Under the pieces are notes generated by a model. That model ran no database searches, was not told the DNA's origin, and saw only the letters and a program-made list of their open reading frames with translations. A stretch of 64,000 nucleotides of DNA from Candidatus Hemicellulosilyticus sp. P3 (lineage in GTDB: Bacteria > Bacteroidota > Bacteroidia > Bacteroidales > P3), in assembly GCA_001543385.1 (NCBI GenBank), contig LPNH01000002.1:124001-188000 (forward strand). Direction: 5' to 3'. The position numbers were made by a program, and so were the translations under genes. Of the stretch, positions 45,518-53,551 are shown piece by piece (the first letter of the stretch is position 1; every line of letters starts with the position of its first letter).

Positions 45518-46432
45518 ATGAAAACGATAAAGTTTATTGCCATAGCTGCTACCATGTTGCTCGGATTGGCATCGTGCAGCGATGAAAAGAAAGCTATCAA
45601 TTTCGTTAGCAAAGAAGTGTTACCTGAAAAAGAAATTGAAAACGAATTGATAAAACATCTAACGAAAGAGTATTGTAGCATTTTTCCTAAGGGATTTTAT
45701 TATTATTTCAACATAGATTATCTTAGCAATGGAGGACGCAGTACTGGTGCATGTATTAAAATATCCGAAGATTACCAACACAAATATCACAGAGGTGAAT
45801 ATTGGCTGCTTGGATTACAACCCAACGGTCATACCACATCAGAGAAAATACTGGATACAATCTGTAGGAATGGCTTATTATTTATTGATGAAACCTTCAA
45901 ACGAGGCGATAATCTTGATTCAGTAACAGCGACGTCACTTTCTTTAGAGCAACAATACAACAAATTGGCATCTATTGTAATTAAAAAGGATGATATTCAA
46001 GTATATTGTGATTTGTACGCCAATGGTATTATTAGCATTAATCCAGAAGAATTTAGGGCTTATTATGATTTGGATCCTATTGCCTTATGGGGCAAATTGT
46101 CCGAAAAAGAGAAAAACACGGTGAGAGAACTTAAAGGATATGATGGTTATTACAACTTTGACTGGACCATGATTAGTAGGGACAAACAACAAGAAATAAT
46201 AAAAGAATATGCCAATTGGCAAATTGTCAGAGCACGAGAAAAGGTAAAGCAGAACGACTATAAACTCATTGACAAATCATGCATAACCATAGGAGAAAAT
46301 GATTTTGAGGTAAGATATTTATTAGAGCCCCAGTGGGAAATTGTTTTCTCTGTCAGAAAAGTAGGGAAAACTTTTGTCTCTGACGGATATTGGGTCGAGG
46401 GTATTATACAAGATTCCAATTCAAACATATAA
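45518..46432 (+). CDS. lipoprotein of unknown function (island)
   Basis: 304 residues. Signal peptide with lipobox LASC at Cys20. The mature protein is acidic and hydrophilic with no domain I recognise. Base composition is lower in GC than neighbours on both sides, indicating transferred DNA. It is followed by a terminator-like repeat tail at 46520-46590 that also appears near 49450-49538. It stands alone between the structured intergenic element and the toxin-antitoxin operon. Confidence 0.6.
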   Translation: MKTIKFIAIAATMLLGLASCSDEKKAINFVSKEVLPEKEIENELIKHLTKEYCSIFPKGFYYYFNIDYLSNGGRSTGACIKISEDYQHKYHRGEYWLLGLQPNGHTTSEKILDTICRNGLLFIDETFKRGDNLDSVTATSLSLEQQYNKLASIVIKKDDIQVYCDLYANGIISINPEEFRAYYDLDPIALWGKLSEKEKNTVRELKGYDGYYNFDWTMISRDKQQEIIKEYANWQIVRAREKVKQNDYKLIDKSCITIGENDFEVRYLLEPQWEIVFSVRKVGKTFVSDGYWVEGIIQDSNSNI

Positions 46433-46519
46433 TCTATTATATCTTCCGAAACCTATCCCAACATCCAATCGATATTGAAAACGGCCGTCGCGGGTTTTGA
46501 AATTGAAACAAAGTTATGA

Positions 46520-46590
46520 TAGAATAAGTCTCATATAACCCACCAAGAAGCCATAAAGAAAGGAGCGTCAACTTTGGCGCTCCTTTTTTG
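46520..46590 (+). repeat. tail repeat A, with terminator stem
   Basis: Shares AGAATAAG, ACCCACCAAGAAG and GGAGCGTCA blocks with tail repeat B at 49443-49538. It ends in an AGGAGCG/CGCTCCT stem (46561-46584) and a T run, so it can act as a terminator of the lipoprotein gene. Confidence 0.55.
46558..46589 (+). terminator. rho-independent terminator of the island lipoprotein gene
   Basis: 7-bp stem AGGAGCG/CGCTCCT with a 10-base loop, then TTTTTT. About 130 bases after the stop codon. Confidence 0.7.
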
Positions 46591-46610
46591 TTGTTTTCAT
46601 GATGGTTATA

Positions 46611-46817
46611 TCAACCCTTTTTCTTGCCTTCGATTTCCCCTACCAGCTGGCGTAGATGTGCGTCGAATACATTGCTAATTTCGGTTATCCATTACGCGAA
46701 GAGGTTTCTTGCGTTTTTACGGGCTTTGCCTGCACACAACTCATCGAAAGCCGTAGTCAGACTTTCTTTCACCATTTTGGTCTGCAACTCAGTTTTTTTA
46801 TCTTTACTTGTCTTCAT
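46611..46817 (-). pseudogene. third ORF of the YoeB operon, with an in-frame stop
   Basis: Starts at the ATG 46817, overlapping the YoeB stop by 14 bases. The first 41 codons (MKTSKDKKTELQ ... ARKNARNLFA) end at TAA (46692-46694). Reading on in the same frame gives a lysine-rich continuation (ISNVFDAHLRQLVGEIEGK) ending at 46611, so the stop looks like a nonsense mutation in a ~68-residue protein. It could instead be a genuine 41-residue peptide. Function unknown; the overlap implies a role linked to the toxin pair. Confidence 0.5.
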
Positions 46818-47079
46818 AGTGACCGTAAGCAGTGAGGACGAGGACAACAACCTCAGTGTCGTAGATTTCATATACAAGGCGGTGTTTCTGCGTAATATGA
46901 CGGCTCCACTGATTGGTACGATCACCACGTAACTGCTCGGGATGGCCGGTACCTGTACGCGGATGCTCTCGCAGTTCGGATTCCAGCTTCAGCAGTTTTT
47001 TAAAGGCATTCGGCTCGGTCTTCTGCAACTTTGCAGCATCAAGGACGGCTTGTTTCTGATACTTGATTTTGTACGCCAT
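46804..47079 (-). CDS. YoeB/Txe-family mRNA interferase toxin
   Basis: 91 residues. A ribosome-dependent endonuclease toxin fold: KLLKLESELREHPRTGTGHPEQLRG near the middle, then WSRHITQKHRLVYEIYD and the C-terminal catalytic GHYEDK. The conserved Arg, Glu and His active-site positions are in place. Its ATG overlaps the antitoxin stop (TGATG), so translation is coupled. This is the expected antitoxin-first order. Confidence 0.88.
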   Translation of the reverse strand: MAYKIKYQKQAVLDAAKLQKTEPNAFKKLLKLESELREHPRTGTGHPEQLRGDRTNQWSRHITQKHRLVYEIYDTEVVVLVLTAYGHYEDK

Positions 47080-47324
47080 CAGCCGACACGTTTAATCAGG
47101 TCTTCAATAGTCTCACCATCTTGCAGCTCATACGAGGGGCCTTCTTTGGCTGCATCCACGCGGGCAAAGAACTCCTCTTTGGTCATAAGAGACGGATCTT
47201 TCTCTTTGGCCAACTTTTTGGCGTAACGAGTCAGACGGCGCATAAGGGCATCGTCATCGGCGATGTAGCCGATACTTTGCCACAGCTCTGTGTTCATCGT
47301 GTTTTGTTGTGCCAATGTCATCAT
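47079..47324 (-). CDS. antitoxin of the YoeB/Txe system
   Basis: 81 residues. N-terminal half is not a clear YefM/Phd fold; the C-terminal EEFFARVDAAKEGPSYELQDGETIEDLIKRVG is the usual amphipathic tail that would wrap the toxin. AGGAG is five bases before the ATG at 47324. The assignment rests mainly on gene order and TGATG coupling. Confidence 0.7.
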   Translation of the reverse strand: MMTLAQQNTMNTELWQSIGYIADDDALMRRLTRYAKKLAKEKDPSLMTKEEFFARVDAAKEGPSYELQDGETIEDLIKRVG

Positions 47325-47382
47325 ATATACTCCTCTCTTTTTTTGTATAACGCAGACTATTGGGTATTATTGCCTTGGTAAC

Positions 47383-47420
47383 AAAAAAAGAGTGCGTCTG
47401 CGATGGACGCACTCTCTTTT
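47383..47420. terminator. bidirectional stem-loop terminator
   Basis: Perfect 10-bp stem (AGAGTGCGTC/GACGCACTCT), loop of seven, T or A runs on both sides. It lies directly beside the tandem dnaK-tail repeats. Confidence 0.75.
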
Positions 47421-47447
47421 CTTCGCAGGCAGGCTTCCTGCGTACCT

Positions 47448-47560
47448 TTACTTCACCTCTTCGTAGTCGTTTTTTCAAACGTTGACTACTCGTCTGTTAC
47501 TTCACCTCTTCGTAGTCGTTTTTTCAAACGTTGACTACTCTTCGGTTACTTCACCTCTTC
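47448..47560. repeat. tandem copies of the dnaK 3' end (49-bp unit)
   Basis: Two copies (47448-47469 and 47497-47518) are identical to the last 22 bases of dnaK (51605-51626), encoding DYEEVK plus stop. A third, 15-base copy is at 47546-47560. Period 49; the 27-base spacers are nearly identical and fold, on the minus strand, into a GTAGT/ACTAC stem with a CGTTT-GAAA-AAACG inner hairpin. They are outside any gene. Confidence 0.85.
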
Positions 47561-47599
47561 TTATATAATCGGTACTGGTTATCAGGATTTTCCATTTTT

Positions 47600-47609
47600 G
47601 TGGTACAAT
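47600..47609 (+). repeat. left copy of a 10-bp inverted repeat
   Basis: GTGGTACAAT here; its reverse complement is at 51493-51502 near the other end of the segment. Only 10 bp, so it may be chance. Confidence 0.3.
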
Positions 47610-47700
47610 TATGGAACAAAAACAAGGCTTTTACTCCATATTTTGACCGGCAATACCTTCAAAGAACTTTCTGCAAAAGTACGAAAATATCCGACACCCG

Positions 47701-48081
47701 ATGCAGTATGGAACACTCGTGCTTAATCGTATGGCAAATGGTGTAGCAAATATAGTAGGATTATTGCGCGAATACGAAAAATCGAATGATACCGACTATC
47801 TTGTTATTGCGGCCTACTTTACGAGATTGACAATTCTTGATAGTTTTGAGGAGTATGGTTATAACCCGATGAATTTCTTGTATGCAAATATAGATGGGAG
47901 TATGACCAAACTATCATTTCTGCAAGTTAACATGATGACTTATGGAAAAATCACTGACTATACTGAACATATGGTCAAATCAGACAAGGAATACATTGAT
48001 TCAATATTGGACAAGGAAGATGCTTTTTATGAAATTGACAAGCAAATTCCTTTGGAAAAGAAAAAAATAATGCTCGGATAA
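47701..48081 (+). CDS. hypothetical protein, first gene of J-domain operon
   Basis: 126 residues, no domain recognised. Helical and acidic, with a repeated YGKITDYTEHM-like pattern. ATG at 47701 or 47731 are possible. The next gene starts 11 bases after its stop. AT-rich. Confidence 0.5.
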   Translation: MQYGTLVLNRMANGVANIVGLLREYEKSNDTDYLVIAAYFTRLTILDSFEEYGYNPMNFLYANIDGSMTKLSFLQVNMMTYGKITDYTEHMVKSDKEYIDSILDKEDAFYEIDKQIPLEKKKIMLG

Positions 48082-48092
48082 TATGTATAACT

Positions 48093-48524
48093 ATGAAATA
48101 TTCAGCACAGCAAATAAATCAACTCTCATGGCAAGAGTGGAATGCCTTGATGGCAAAGGAACTCAATGCGGCTGGCTTCAAGACAAAAGAATTCACTGGA
48201 GAAAGATGGGAGAAGACGGGAAAGTACGATGCTAACGACGACCCCGAACTTTTTTCAGTTCAATTAGATGCCGCAGCCATAGAATACTGCAAACAATTAG
48301 GGCTGATCAACAATGGTCGCTGCATGATGTGTGGCGGACGAATTGTAGGAAATCCTGGACGGTTTACTGATGGATTTGATCATAATAGACATTATCAAAT
48401 CTGTCAAAATTGCGTTAGCCGCGGTAAGCGAATGTCTGTTAATCCCGCAAATAACAGTTCTGGATGTATGGTGGCGCTCCTTTTGCTACCATTGCATATA
48501 ATCAAATTATTTTTTATTAATTAA
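48093..48524 (+). CDS. zinc-ribbon-like protein with C-terminal membrane helix
   Basis: 143 residues. A Cys4 cluster (CMMCGGRI ... YQICQNCVSRGK, ~86-118) is a likely zinc ribbon, preceded by a ~75-residue helical region (SWQEWNALMAKEL). The final ~20 residues (MVALLLLPLHIIKLFFIN) form a membrane helix, which would tether the ribbon to the membrane as a tail anchor. Family not recognised. The next gene begins 11 bases later. Confidence 0.55.
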   Translation: MKYSAQQINQLSWQEWNALMAKELNAAGFKTKEFTGERWEKTGKYDANDDPELFSVQLDAAAIEYCKQLGLINNGRCMMCGGRIVGNPGRFTDGFDHNRHYQICQNCVSRGKRMSVNPANNSSGCMVALLLLPLHIIKLFFIN

Positions 48525-48535
48525 AACAAACAATT

Positions 48536-48748
48536 ATGCAAAAATCAACAAAAGTAATCGTGACTATCGTTGCTGTAGTCCTCTTTTTCATTCTTTCCGC
48601 TGTAGTGACTGGAGTCCGCTCTGATGCAGGACACTCTACTCCTGGAATCTTTGGACTCATCCTTTTCGCCGCCTTGATTGGAGCCCTTCGTGCAATATGG
48701 AAGAAGAAGGACGACAATAATGACGACACTACTACATTGCAAAAATAA
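48536..48748 (+). CDS. small two-helix membrane protein
   Basis: 70 residues: two hydrophobic helices ([21 protein letters not shown] and [18 protein letters not shown]) with a charged C-terminus. No family recognised. It starts 11 bases after the zinc-ribbon gene and is followed two bases later by the J-domain gene. Confidence 0.5.
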   Translation: MQKSTKVIVTIVAVVLFFILSAVVTGVRSDAGHSTPGIFGLILFAALIGALRAIWKKKDDNNDDTTTLQK

Positions 48749-48750
48749 AA

Positions 48751-49236
48751 ATGGAGTTTAAGGACTATTATGTAATCTTGGAAATTGGTAGGCAGTCATC
48801 CTCGGAGGAAATACGGGCTGCCTACCGACTCCTATCAAAAAAATGGCACCCAGATCTAAATCCAGGAAAGGATGTCACTCAAAAAATGCAAGACATCAAC
48901 GAGGCTTATGCCATTCTGAAAGACCCTGTAAAGAAAGCACGATATGATTTCGAATACGACAATTACTACAGAACAGATGAAATAAGACAAGAAAGGGAAA
49001 GAAGTGACGAATGGGAGGGACGCAAACAAGAATATAAGGTACATGACGAGAACTTAAAACAAGATATAAACGAAGCAAGGAAATATGCAGAAGACCTTGT
49101 CGCAGAATTCTTCAAAAACCTAAAAGAAACATCTAAAGTTGCAGCGAAAGGGGCTTGGGAAGAAGCAAAAGGTTATATAGTCGCAGGTATCATAATGTCC
49201 ATTATCGCCACAATGGTATTGACTTGCTCTGGATAA
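48751..49236 (+). CDS. membrane-anchored J-domain (DnaJ-like) protein
   Basis: 161 residues. A J-domain occupies ~1-72 with the HPD motif (WHPDLNPG) and helix IV ([19 protein letters not shown]). No Gly/Phe region or zinc-finger domains of DnaJ follow; instead there is a charged, mostly helical ~60-residue stretch and a C-terminal membrane helix ([18 protein letters not shown]). It should recruit and activate a DnaK at the membrane. dnaK itself is 2.4 kb away on the other strand. Last gene of a tight four-gene operon. Confidence 0.78.
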   Translation: MEFKDYYVILEIGRQSSSEEIRAAYRLLSKKWHPDLNPGKDVTQKMQDINEAYAILKDPVKKARYDFEYDNYYRTDEIRQERERSDEWEGRKQEYKVHDENLKQDINEARKYAEDLVAEFFKNLKETSKVAAKGAWEEAKGYIVAGIIMSIIATMVLTCSG

Positions 49237-49366
49237 AAGACAATTTATTTTGCCACCTCGGAAATAATGTGTACCATTACACCCGTATTCATCGAATGTT
49301 AAACCACAAAAGAAAGGATTGAAGGATTCATTTTGCAATTCCAAGAGTGAGGGACTCTTGGGCAAA

Positions 49367-49444
49367 ATGCTCAGAGCAACACAGTTGCTCTTCATGTACA
49401 ACAAAGTGCAAAGGGTCAACCCGCGTGACCCGAAATACGTGTAG
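49367..49444 (+). pseudogene. fragment of an HU-family DNA-binding protein
   Basis: 25 codons, MLRATQLLFMYNKVQRVNPR and so on, then TAG. The YNKVQRVNPRDPK part resembles the N-terminus of Bacteroidota HU-HIG proteins (YKVVQRVNPRDPK). The rest of the ~90-150-residue protein is missing. Confidence 0.45.
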
Positions 49445-49538
49445 AATAAGAATTTACGTGGAACCCACCAAGAAGTAGTAAGGTGCTATGGTTCGTGTGC
49501 TATATGAGCAAAGGGAGCGTCATTTTTGGCGATCCCTA
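49443..49538 (+). repeat. tail repeat B
   Basis: Shares AGAATAAG, AACCCACCAAGAAG and GGAGCGTCA blocks with tail repeat A (46520-46590), with an insertion of ~25 bases. The terminator stem is imperfect here (GGGAGCG/CGATCCC). Confidence 0.5.
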
Positions 49539-49558
49539 ACTATAATTGCAATTGGAGT

Positions 49559-50833
49559 TCAGTCTTTCAAACAGCCTATCGGCACGACCAATACACCATC
49601 TTCACGGCGATAGGCGTACTTGCCCACGCCGACAAGGACCATCTTGAAGGCTGGGGCATTCATACGCTCGGTGTCGATTTTCTTCTCCAGCTTGCTTAGA
49701 TTGGCGGCACCTTCGTCAATCAGCTTCTCACCACCCAACTTTATCTCCACCAATCCATATTTGCCATTGCGAAGGTGTATCACAGCATCGCACTCCAAGC
49801 CATTTTTGTCCCGGTAATGGTACACACGGCCGTCCAACGCATCTGCATAAACCCTCAGGTCGCGAACAGCCATTGTCTCGAAGAGCAGTCCCATTGTCTT
49901 CAGGTCATTCAACAGGTCGTTTGGACCTAATCCCAATGCTGCTGTGGCAATCGAAGAGTCTGTGAAATATCTTGTGTCTGAAGTACGTATTGCCGTCTTG
50001 CTCCGCAGGTTGGGATTCCAGGCAGGCATGTCCTCAATAACGAAAATCATTCGCAGGGCTTGCTGGTAGGAATTGATGGTGCTTGCGCTCATGTCGCCTT
50101 CGTTGGCTGCCATGTCATCGTTAAGCGATTTGACAGACACCTGACTACCTTGATGCCGGGCATAGCTGCGAAGAAGCCGTATAACATATTCTCTGTCCCT
50201 TGAAATGCCATCCACACGAGACATATCACTCTCTGCAACAGCATCAACATAGTTGAATGCCAGCCTGAGTGCGGCCGATTCAGTCATCCCTAATGCGCCA
50301 GGCCACCCGCCGCGGCAGATCAGATAGGCTATACGCTCAATCTCCATTTTCTTTTCCCCGGCATCGGCTTCTCCTCCATTAAAGAGTTCCGTTAAAGAGA
50401 CCTCACCTGTTGAATCGCCAGACTCCCACAATGACATAGTGCGCATTGTCAACCATGAGAAACGCCCAGTGCCAGAATGTTTCATTGCGCTCTTGTCTGG
50501 AGGAACAGCTGAACCGGTCAGAATGAACTGACCGAAATGTTCTTCGCGATGATCCACCTCAAAACGGATGGCATCCCACAGTTGTGGAGCAAGTTGCCAT
50601 TCGTCAATCAATCTTGGGACTTTGCCAACCAAAAGCCTACGCGTTGCCATCGATGCCATTCGTAGGTTTTCCATCTGTTCGTCAGGATCGTTCATATAGA
50701 GTTTGCTGGCAGCGAGCTGCTCTGCAGTGGTCGTTTTGCCACACCATTTAGGCCCCTGAATTAGCACGGCTCCCGATGATTCCAACTTCTGATGCAGCAT
50801 CCGGTCTGCAATCCTGCTTTTATAATCCTTCAT
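49559..50833 (-). CDS. DUF4143 AAA ATPase
   Basis: 424 residues from the ATG at 50833. An ATP-binding protein of the AAA_14/DUF4143 type: P-loop IQGPKWCGKTTTAEQL (~27-42), Walker B LIDEWQ (~76-81), sensor FILTGSA. The C-terminal DUF4143 domain (~215-424) ends in a nuclease-like VEIKLGGEKL segment. These are common in accessory DNA and are thought to be archaeal-type regulators of mobile loci, without firm function. Five iteron-like repeats lie just upstream. Confidence 0.85.
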   Translation of the reverse strand: MKDYKSRIADRMLHQKLESSGAVLIQGPKWCGKTTTAEQLAASKLYMNDPDEQMENLRMASMATRRLLVGKVPRLIDEWQLAPQLWDAIRFEVDHREEHFGQFILTGSAVPPDKSAMKHSGTGRFSWLTMRTMSLWESGDSTGEVSLTELFNGGEADAGEKKMEIERIAYLICRGGWPGALGMTESAALRLAFNYVDAVAESDMSRVDGISRDREYVIRLLRSYARHQGSQVSVKSLNDDMAANEGDMSASTINSYQQALRMIFVIEDMPAWNPNLRSKTAIRTSDTRYFTDSSIATAALGLGPNDLLNDLKTMGLLFETMAVRDLRVYADALDGRVYHYRDKNGLECDAVIHLRNGKYGLVEIKLGGEKLIDEGAANLSKLEKKIDTERMNAPAFKMVLVGVGKYAYRREDGVLVVPIGCLKD

Positions 50834-50864
50834 TTTCAATCATTTTGCAAGTAATAACGACAGA

Positions 50865-50984
50865 CTTTCTGTTTTATTGTATAATTTGGCCGGTTTTTGA
50901 CAATAAATTTGTCTTGTTTCCGGCAATGAATTTGGCCAATCACTGACAATAGATTTAGCTATTTATTGATCGTGAATTTGGCCG
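50865..50984 (-). repeat. five degenerate 22-24-bp repeats upstream of the DUF4143 ATPase
   Basis: On the minus strand five units begin with GGCCAAATT or a close variant (at about 50983, 50960, 50937, 50912 and 50891, read toward the gene), spaced 22-24 bases. Each has a form like GGCCAAATTnAnTGTCnnnAA. They end ~30 bases from the start codon. They could be operator sites. Confidence 0.6.
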
Positions 50985-51004
50985 ATAGAATGACTTAATA
51001 GCCC

Positions 51005-51364
51005 TTACCCTTTACTCCCCTTTTGATCATCTATTGCCTGACAAGTAGGTAACAACGTCCTTCCTGTTGGCCTTGTCTTGAAACATCGGATATTCTTTGA
51101 ACGGACCAATCTTATGACGGTAATACGTGATGTGGTAAAGATTTTCAGTGCCTCGGTAATAGTGATGTATTCTGTTCCCGCCGCCTTGATTTTATCCAAC
51201 ACCTTTTGTCTTCGCTCCATTTTCTTCCTATCGTTAGATGCAGACGAAGCACACTGATGACTACAATACCCCGTCTTGACGGTTTTTGCCAAGAAGGTGT
51301 TTCCGCAATATTTGCAGACCTTTGGTATTTGTAGTTTGCTTTTACCAATCGTGTGATTGTCAAT
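51005..51364 (-). pseudogene. zinc-finger HTH (excisionase-like) protein, incomplete
   Basis: Reading frame 51364 to 51005 has KLQIPKVCKYCGNTFLAK and YCSHQC, the Bacteroidota zinc-ribbon, then ITITEALKIFTTSRITVIRLVRSKNI, a helix-turn-helix. Relatives are small proteins next to tyrosine recombinases. There is no ATG before the zinc motif (only ATT at 51364, directly after a stop), and the C-terminus departs from the family. No recombinase is visible. A broken remnant is likely. Confidence 0.5.
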
Positions 51365-51492
51365 ATTTTAACTTCAAGATATTCCACTTTGTCGTTAAAG
51401 ATATTCCGGTACAAATATGGTACAAACATCCCGACATTTCTTCGGGCAAATCCAGTTCCCCAAAAAAGAAAAAGTGTGATACAACTTTGTCC

Positions 51493-51502
51493 ATTGTACC
51501 AC
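51493..51502 (-). repeat. right copy of a 10-bp inverted repeat
   Basis: ATTGTACCAC, the reverse complement of the left copy at 47600-47609. Confidence 0.3.
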
Positions 51503-51545
51503 ACAAATGCTTGGTTTTCCCTACACAACCAGTTCGGAAACCAAT

Positions 51546-51580
51546 AAAAAAACGGGTGCTGAAATCTATCCAGCACCCGT
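51546..51580 (-). terminator. rho-independent terminator of dnaK
   Basis: Minus strand: ACGGGTGCTG/CAGCACCCGT 10-bp stem, loop of nine, then TTTTTTTATTG. It lies 25 bases past the dnaK stop. Confidence 0.9.
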
Positions 51581-51604
51581 TTCTATTTAGTGTATTTTAG
51601 TGAA

Positions 51605-53551
51605 TTACTTCACCTCTTCGTAGTCGACGTCGGTGACGGTGTCGTCGTTGCCGGACTGCTGGTTGGCTCCGGGATTGCCGCCGGGGTTGGCGCCCATATT
51701 GTTGGGGTCGAAGCCGGCGCCGGGGTTTGCTCCATTACCAGTCGCAGACTGCTGGGCTTTGTACATGTCCTCGCTGGCGGCCTGCCAGGCGGCGTTGATT
51801 TTCTCCATAGCCTGGTCTATCTGCATCACGTTGCGGGCACTGTGGGCGGCCTTGAGCTCGGTAAGGGCGGACTCGATGGCGGACTTCTTGTCGGCGGGCA
51901 GTTTGTCGCCGTAGTCCTTCAGGTTTTTCTCGCTTTGGAAAATCATGCCGTCGGCGGCGTTGATTTTCTCAATCTCCTCTTTGGCTTTCTTGTCGGCATC
52001 GGCGTTGGCTTCGGCTTCGGCCTTCATGCGCTTGATTTCATCCTCGCTCAAGCCGCTCGAAGCCTCAATGCGGATGTTCTGGCTCTTGCCGGTGGCCTTG
52101 TCAAGGGCGCTGACGTTGAGGATGCCGTTGGCGTCGATGTCGAAGGTGACCTCGATCTGCGGCACACCACGCGGTGCTGGCGGGATGCCGGCCAGGTGGA
52201 AGCGGCCGATGGTCTTGTTTTGGTTGGCCATGGGGCGCTCGCCCTGCAGCACGTGGATCTCGACCTCAGGCTGGTTGTCGGCAGCCGTCGAAAACACCTG
52301 GCTCTTTTTGGTGGGGATGGTGGTGTTGGCATCGATGAGCTTGGTCATCACACCGCCGAGGGTCTCTATGCCGAGGCTCAGAGGGGTGACATCGAGCAGC
52401 AGCACATCTTTCACCTCGCCGGTGAGTACGCCGCCCTGGATAGCGGCACCCACGGCCACCACCTCGTCGGGGTTGACGCCCTTGCTGGGGGTCTTGCCGA
52501 AGAACTTCTCGACAATCTGCTGGATGGCGGGGATGCGGGTGGATCCGCCGACGAGGATGACCTCGTTGATGTCCGAGTTGCTGAGGCCGGCGTCCTTCAT
52601 CGCCTGACGGCAGGGCTCAAGCGTGGCCTGAATCAGGTCGTCGCAGAGCTGCTCGAACTTGGCGCGGGTGAGGGTCTTCACCAGGTGCTGCGGCACACCG
52701 TCGGCCACCGTGATGTAGGGCAGGTTGATTTCGGTTTGCTGACTGGAGGAAAGCTCGCATTTGGCCTTCTCGGCAGCCTCTTTGAGACGCTGCATGGCCA
52801 TGGGGTCTTTGCGCAGGTCCATGTGCTTGTCGGCCTGGAACTCGTCGGCCAGCCAGTTGATGATTTTCTGGTCGAAGTCGTCGCCACCCAGATGGGTGTT
52901 GCCGTTGGTGGACTTCACCTCGAACACACCGTCGCCGAGATTCAAAATCGAGATATCGAACGTGCCGCCGCCGAGGTCGAAGACTGCCACATTCATATCT
53001 TGGTTTTTCTTGTCAAGGCCGTAGGCCAAGGCCGCCGCCGTAGGTTCGTTGACGATGCGCTGCACCTTGAGGCCGGCAATCTCGCCCGCCTCCTTGGTGG
53101 CCTGGCGCTGGCTGTCGTTAAAGTAGGCCGGCACGGTGATGACCGCTTCCGTCACCTCCTGGCCCAGGTAGTCCTCGGCCGTCTTCTTCATTTTCTGCAG
53201 CACTATGGCGCTGATCTCCTGCGGAGTGTAGAGACGTCCGTTGATGTCGACACGCGGAGTGTTGTTGTCGCCTTTGACCACCTTGTAGGGTACGGCGTCC
53301 ACCTCTTTCTGCACCCGATCGTAGGTCTCGCCCATGAAACGCTTGATGGAGTAGACGGTGTTGTGCGGGTTGGTGATGGCCTGACGCTTGGCAGGGTCGC
53401 CCACCTTGCGGTCGCCGTTTTCAATAAATCCGACCACCGAAGGGGTGGTGCGGTTGCCCTCGCTGTTGGCGATGACGACAGGTTCGTTGCCTTCCATGAC
53501 AGCCACGCAACTGTTGGTGGTGCCAAGGTCAATTCCGATGATTTTTCCCAT
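51605..53551 (-). CDS. dnaK: Hsp70 chaperone DnaK
   Basis: 648 residues. ATPase domain with [15 protein letters not shown] at the start and the [10 protein letters not shown] and [11 protein letters not shown] phosphate and adenosine motifs; substrate-binding domain (~390-600) and a disordered, Gly/Asn-rich tail ending DVDYEEVK. The last 22 bases of the gene also occur as tandem copies at 47.45-47.56 kb. It is encoded alone; grpE and dnaJ are not adjacent. A possible sigma-54-type promoter lies upstream. Confidence 0.96.
   Translation of the reverse strand: MGKIIGIDLGTTNSCVAVMEGNEPVVIANSEGNRTTPSVVGFIENGDRKVGDPAKRQAITNPHNTVYSIKRFMGETYDRVQKEVDAVPYKVVKGDNNTPRVDINGRLYTPQEISAIVLQKMKKTAEDYLGQEVTEAVITVPAYFNDSQRQATKEAGEIAGLKVQRIVNEPTAAALAYGLDKKNQDMNVAVFDLGGGTFDISILNLGDGVFEVKSTNGNTHLGGDDFDQKIINWLADEFQADKHMDLRKDPMAMQRLKEAAEKAKCELSSSQQTEINLPYITVADGVPQHLVKTLTRAKFEQLCDDLIQATLEPCRQAMKDAGLSNSDINEVILVGGSTRIPAIQQIVEKFFGKTPSKGVNPDEVVAVGAAIQGGVLTGEVKDVLLLDVTPLSLGIETLGGVMTKLIDANTTIPTKKSQVFSTAADNQPEVEIHVLQGERPMANQNKTIGRFHLAGIPPAPRGVPQIEVTFDIDANGILNVSALDKATGKSQNIRIEASSGLSEDEIKRMKAEAEANADADKKAKEEIEKINAADGMIFQSEKNLKDYGDKLPADKKSAIESALTELKAAHSARNVMQIDQAMEKINAAWQAASEDMYKAQQSATGNGANPGAGFDPNNMGANPGGNPGANQQSGNDDTVTDVDYEEVK

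Larger units (their letters stand above)
49237..49558. other. intergenic region with HU and tail-repeat remnants
   Basis: Contains the short HU-like fragment (49367-49444) and tail repeat B (49443-49538), no intact gene. Confidence 0.5.

Noticed and set aside
47448-47560. CRISPR array
   Set aside because: Only two and a partial unit, near-identical spacers, no cas genes, and the repeat is the dnaK end.
51145-51576. 143-codon frame over the excisionase-like remnant
   Set aside because: The zinc-ribbon and HTH are in a different frame; this frame shows no domain.
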